From assembly GCA_024811115.1 (NCBI GenBank), contig JAKOGH010000708.1:94953-158952 (forward strand): a stretch of 64,000 bases of DNA. The letters are read 5' to 3'. The DNA is from Terana coerulea (Eukaryota; Basidiomycota; Agaricomycetes; Polyporales; Phanerochaetaceae). Positions 62,523-64,000 of this stretch are shown piece by piece. Below the pieces are notes generated by a model that worked only from the letters and a program-made list of their open reading frames with translations, was not told where the DNA came from and ran no database searches. Each line of letters opens with the position of its first letter. Positions within the stretch are counted from its first letter, which is position 1. The position numbers and the translations under genes are program-made.

Positions 62523-64000
62523 ATGCAATACGAGGACAGCATCCCGCTTGGCCAAGTGTCAGTCCCCGATCGTTTCCGAGCATGTCCATATCCCTGAACA
62601 TCGCTTACACTTCCAGGTACACCCACAATTACCTCCACCTGTTTGGCATTGGTGAGTCTCTCTGACGGCCCTGCAGGTCCCCGGCTGATTTCACTGTTAG
62701 CGCTGCTTTACTACGACCATGTCCTCACGTTCGACGACGAATACTGGCGGGTGTGGAAGAATCCGTGGACCGGCGCGTCCATAATTTTCCTCGTCAACCG
62801 CTACTTTGCCTTCTTTTCCGTAAGTCTTAAAATTACGCTGTCAGTCAATCGGAAAGCTGCAAGCTGTCGTGAGGAGCTCCCGAGACAATTCAGGAAAGCT
62901 CAGAGCAGGGCTTTTGAAGCTGTTGCAGGGCTGTTGCAGGTGGTCCTGTTTTGGGCCTTGCAACAACGTCCTGCAACACACCCTGCAACAGGTCAAAACA
63001 GCCTACTCTGAACTCCCCTAATAATTTCATCACGGGTATTCAAACCTCGTCGTTTTGGCCAGTTGTATGCCGTGTTACAGTTCTTCTGCAAACTCGAGAA
63101 ACGTGCTGCAAAACCGTTGCAGGTCTGATCATCCTCTGTTGCAGCATTCTGTTGTAGTTAGCGGGTTTCGGCCGACGCACTCAAAAAGGCGTGTGATGGC
63201 AGCCGATGCCAAGCGCCCATTCCTGCAACAGAGTCCTGCAACAGAGTCCTGCAACAGCCCAATCCTGCAACACCGTCGAGGTGTTTCAGGAATCCTTATT
63301 TTTGGCGTGCTGCAAGAGACTCTGCAACAGCGTCTGCAAAACAGAGGTTTGAACACCCCTAAATAGGGATTAAGGGAATCACTGGGTGTGGTGCTGCCAG
63401 TGAGGGAAGGAGCTTCTTGCTTCATGGCCCAAGTCTCTCTCTCTGGTAGACTGGCGCTTTGCGACCGACTGGAATAGACCAACTGGCAGACTGAATCTGA
63501 CCTCCCTCGTAGAACATTGCCATCACCGCAGGCAACTTCTCCACGTTCGGCTCGATACCCAGCTGCAACCACTACGCGTTCTACCGCCAAATCAGCCTCA
63601 TCGTCGCGCAGGTCATCGTCGCCAGTGCGCCGTCTCGTCTCCTCTGCCGCGCCTTCCCGTACTAAGCTTACACCGCAGTCAACCAGTTCCTCCGCACGTT
63701 TGCGCTGTACGGCCGGGACCGGCGCGTCGCCATCCTCATCCTGAGCATCGCCAGCGTCCTGTTTGCGGTCTCCGTCGTGAGTCCGCTCGCTGCGTTCAGA
63801 CGGTGATTTCTGATTGAGGCGTTCGATTTTGCAGTGGGCTGTCATCGGCCAAACGTTTGACACGACGCTGAACAAAGGCTGCCACATTGCTTCATCCCAT
63901 GACACGTACGTCCCCGCTCGCCGCTGCTCCTGCTGTTTGGCTGATTGCGTCCCTCGATACAGCGCGATCCGTAAGTGCAGCCGGCATCTCGCACCGCCTT
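62523..64000 (+). CDS. DUF6533 multi-pass membrane protein, 5' part (runs off the window)
   Basis: The ATG at 62523 opens MQYEDSIPLGQ-VYTHNYLHL, then ALLYYDHVLTFDDEYWRVWK, IIFLVNRYFAFF-NIAITAGN, CNHYAFYRQISLIVAQVIVA, FLRTFALYGRDRRVAILILS and WAVIGQTFDTTLNKGCH before the end of the window. Phases fit. Intron 3 (62820-63512) is 693 nt, against about 60 nt at the same place in the 54-kb copy, because repetitive elements sit in it. The C-terminal half is missing from this window. Confidence 0.8.
63034..63364. mobile_element. hAT-like non-autonomous element inside a DUF6533 intron
   Basis: The left end reads CACGGGTATTCAAACCTC and the right end, as reverse complement, TAGGGGTGTTCAAACCTC, resembling the TAGGGGTG-type ends of hAT transposons. 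About 330 bp lies between the outer bases and has no coding capacity. Many copies of CTGCAACA (and TGTTGCAG) lie inside, like subterminal transposase-binding motifs. A TGAACTCCCCTA at 63009-63020 resembles a second right end and suggests another element just to the left (about 62890-63020) with the same motif. The 8-bp target duplication expected for hAT was not seen cleanly. Confidence 0.55.

Noticed and set aside
63129..63905. 258-codon minus-strand ORF near the right edge
   Set aside because: It runs through the transposon-bearing intron and antisense to DUF6533 exons; the plus-strand exons fit the family, so this is a shadow.

Overview
This is a piece of a basidiomycete (Agaricomycetes, most likely wood-decay polypore-type) nuclear genome. 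The evidence is: genes split by many 45-65 nt GT-AG introns; several copies of the DUF6533 membrane-protein family that is expanded in mushrooms; a class II secreted haem peroxidase; CBM1-carrying GH5 cellulases; and a GH1 beta-glucosidase. Gene calls were made by joining exons by eye at splice sites in the frames that give recognisable proteins, so exon borders are inferences.

Layout. 0-8 kb: 3' end of a DUF6533 gene, a 2.8-kb dispersed repeat (copy A) carrying a broken gene of unknown function, and two minus-strand DUF6533 paralogues. 8-22 kb: a doubtful ORF, a divergent pair (oxidoreductase-like mitochondrial protein / COP9 signalosome CSN5), a foldback element, an S1/P1 nuclease, a class II peroxidase, a PRiA4_ORF3-like protein with a MITE in its intron, and a small secreted protein. 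22-40 kb: a housekeeping block with alpha-aminoadipate reductase (LYS2), an ERG26-like sterol dehydrogenase, a mitochondrial DEAD-box helicase, a KH-domain RNA-binding protein, CTP synthase, a zinc alcohol/polyol dehydrogenase and nucleoporin SEH1. 40-51 kb: two tandem GH5 cellulases with CBM1, then the second, inverted copy (B) of the 2.8-kb repeat with its gene intact, then a GH1 beta-glucosidase. 51-64 kb: a small secreted crystallin-like protein, a DUF6533 gene, an unknown protein, a MUP1-like amino-acid permease, cyclophilin A, degenerate sequence, and a DUF6533 gene running off the window with a hAT-like element in one intron.

How they work together: the GH5 pair (secreted, cellulose-binding) and the GH1 enzyme (no signal peptide, probably intracellular) form a short cellulose-to-glucose route. 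The peroxidase is a secreted oxidative enzyme without a Mn site or the surface tryptophan. The rest is ordinary housekeeping without operon-like logic.

Most notable observations: (1) a 2.8-kb inverted repeat pair bracketing 42 kb and carrying an unrecognised spliced gene plus repeated hairpin modules; (2) an apparent 2-nt exon shared by two DUF6533 paralogues; (3) two small transposons sitting in introns; (4) 17 single-base frame breaks, mostly in homopolymers and several in genes expected to be essential, which look like assembly errors rather than pseudogenes; (5) five GC-AG introns.
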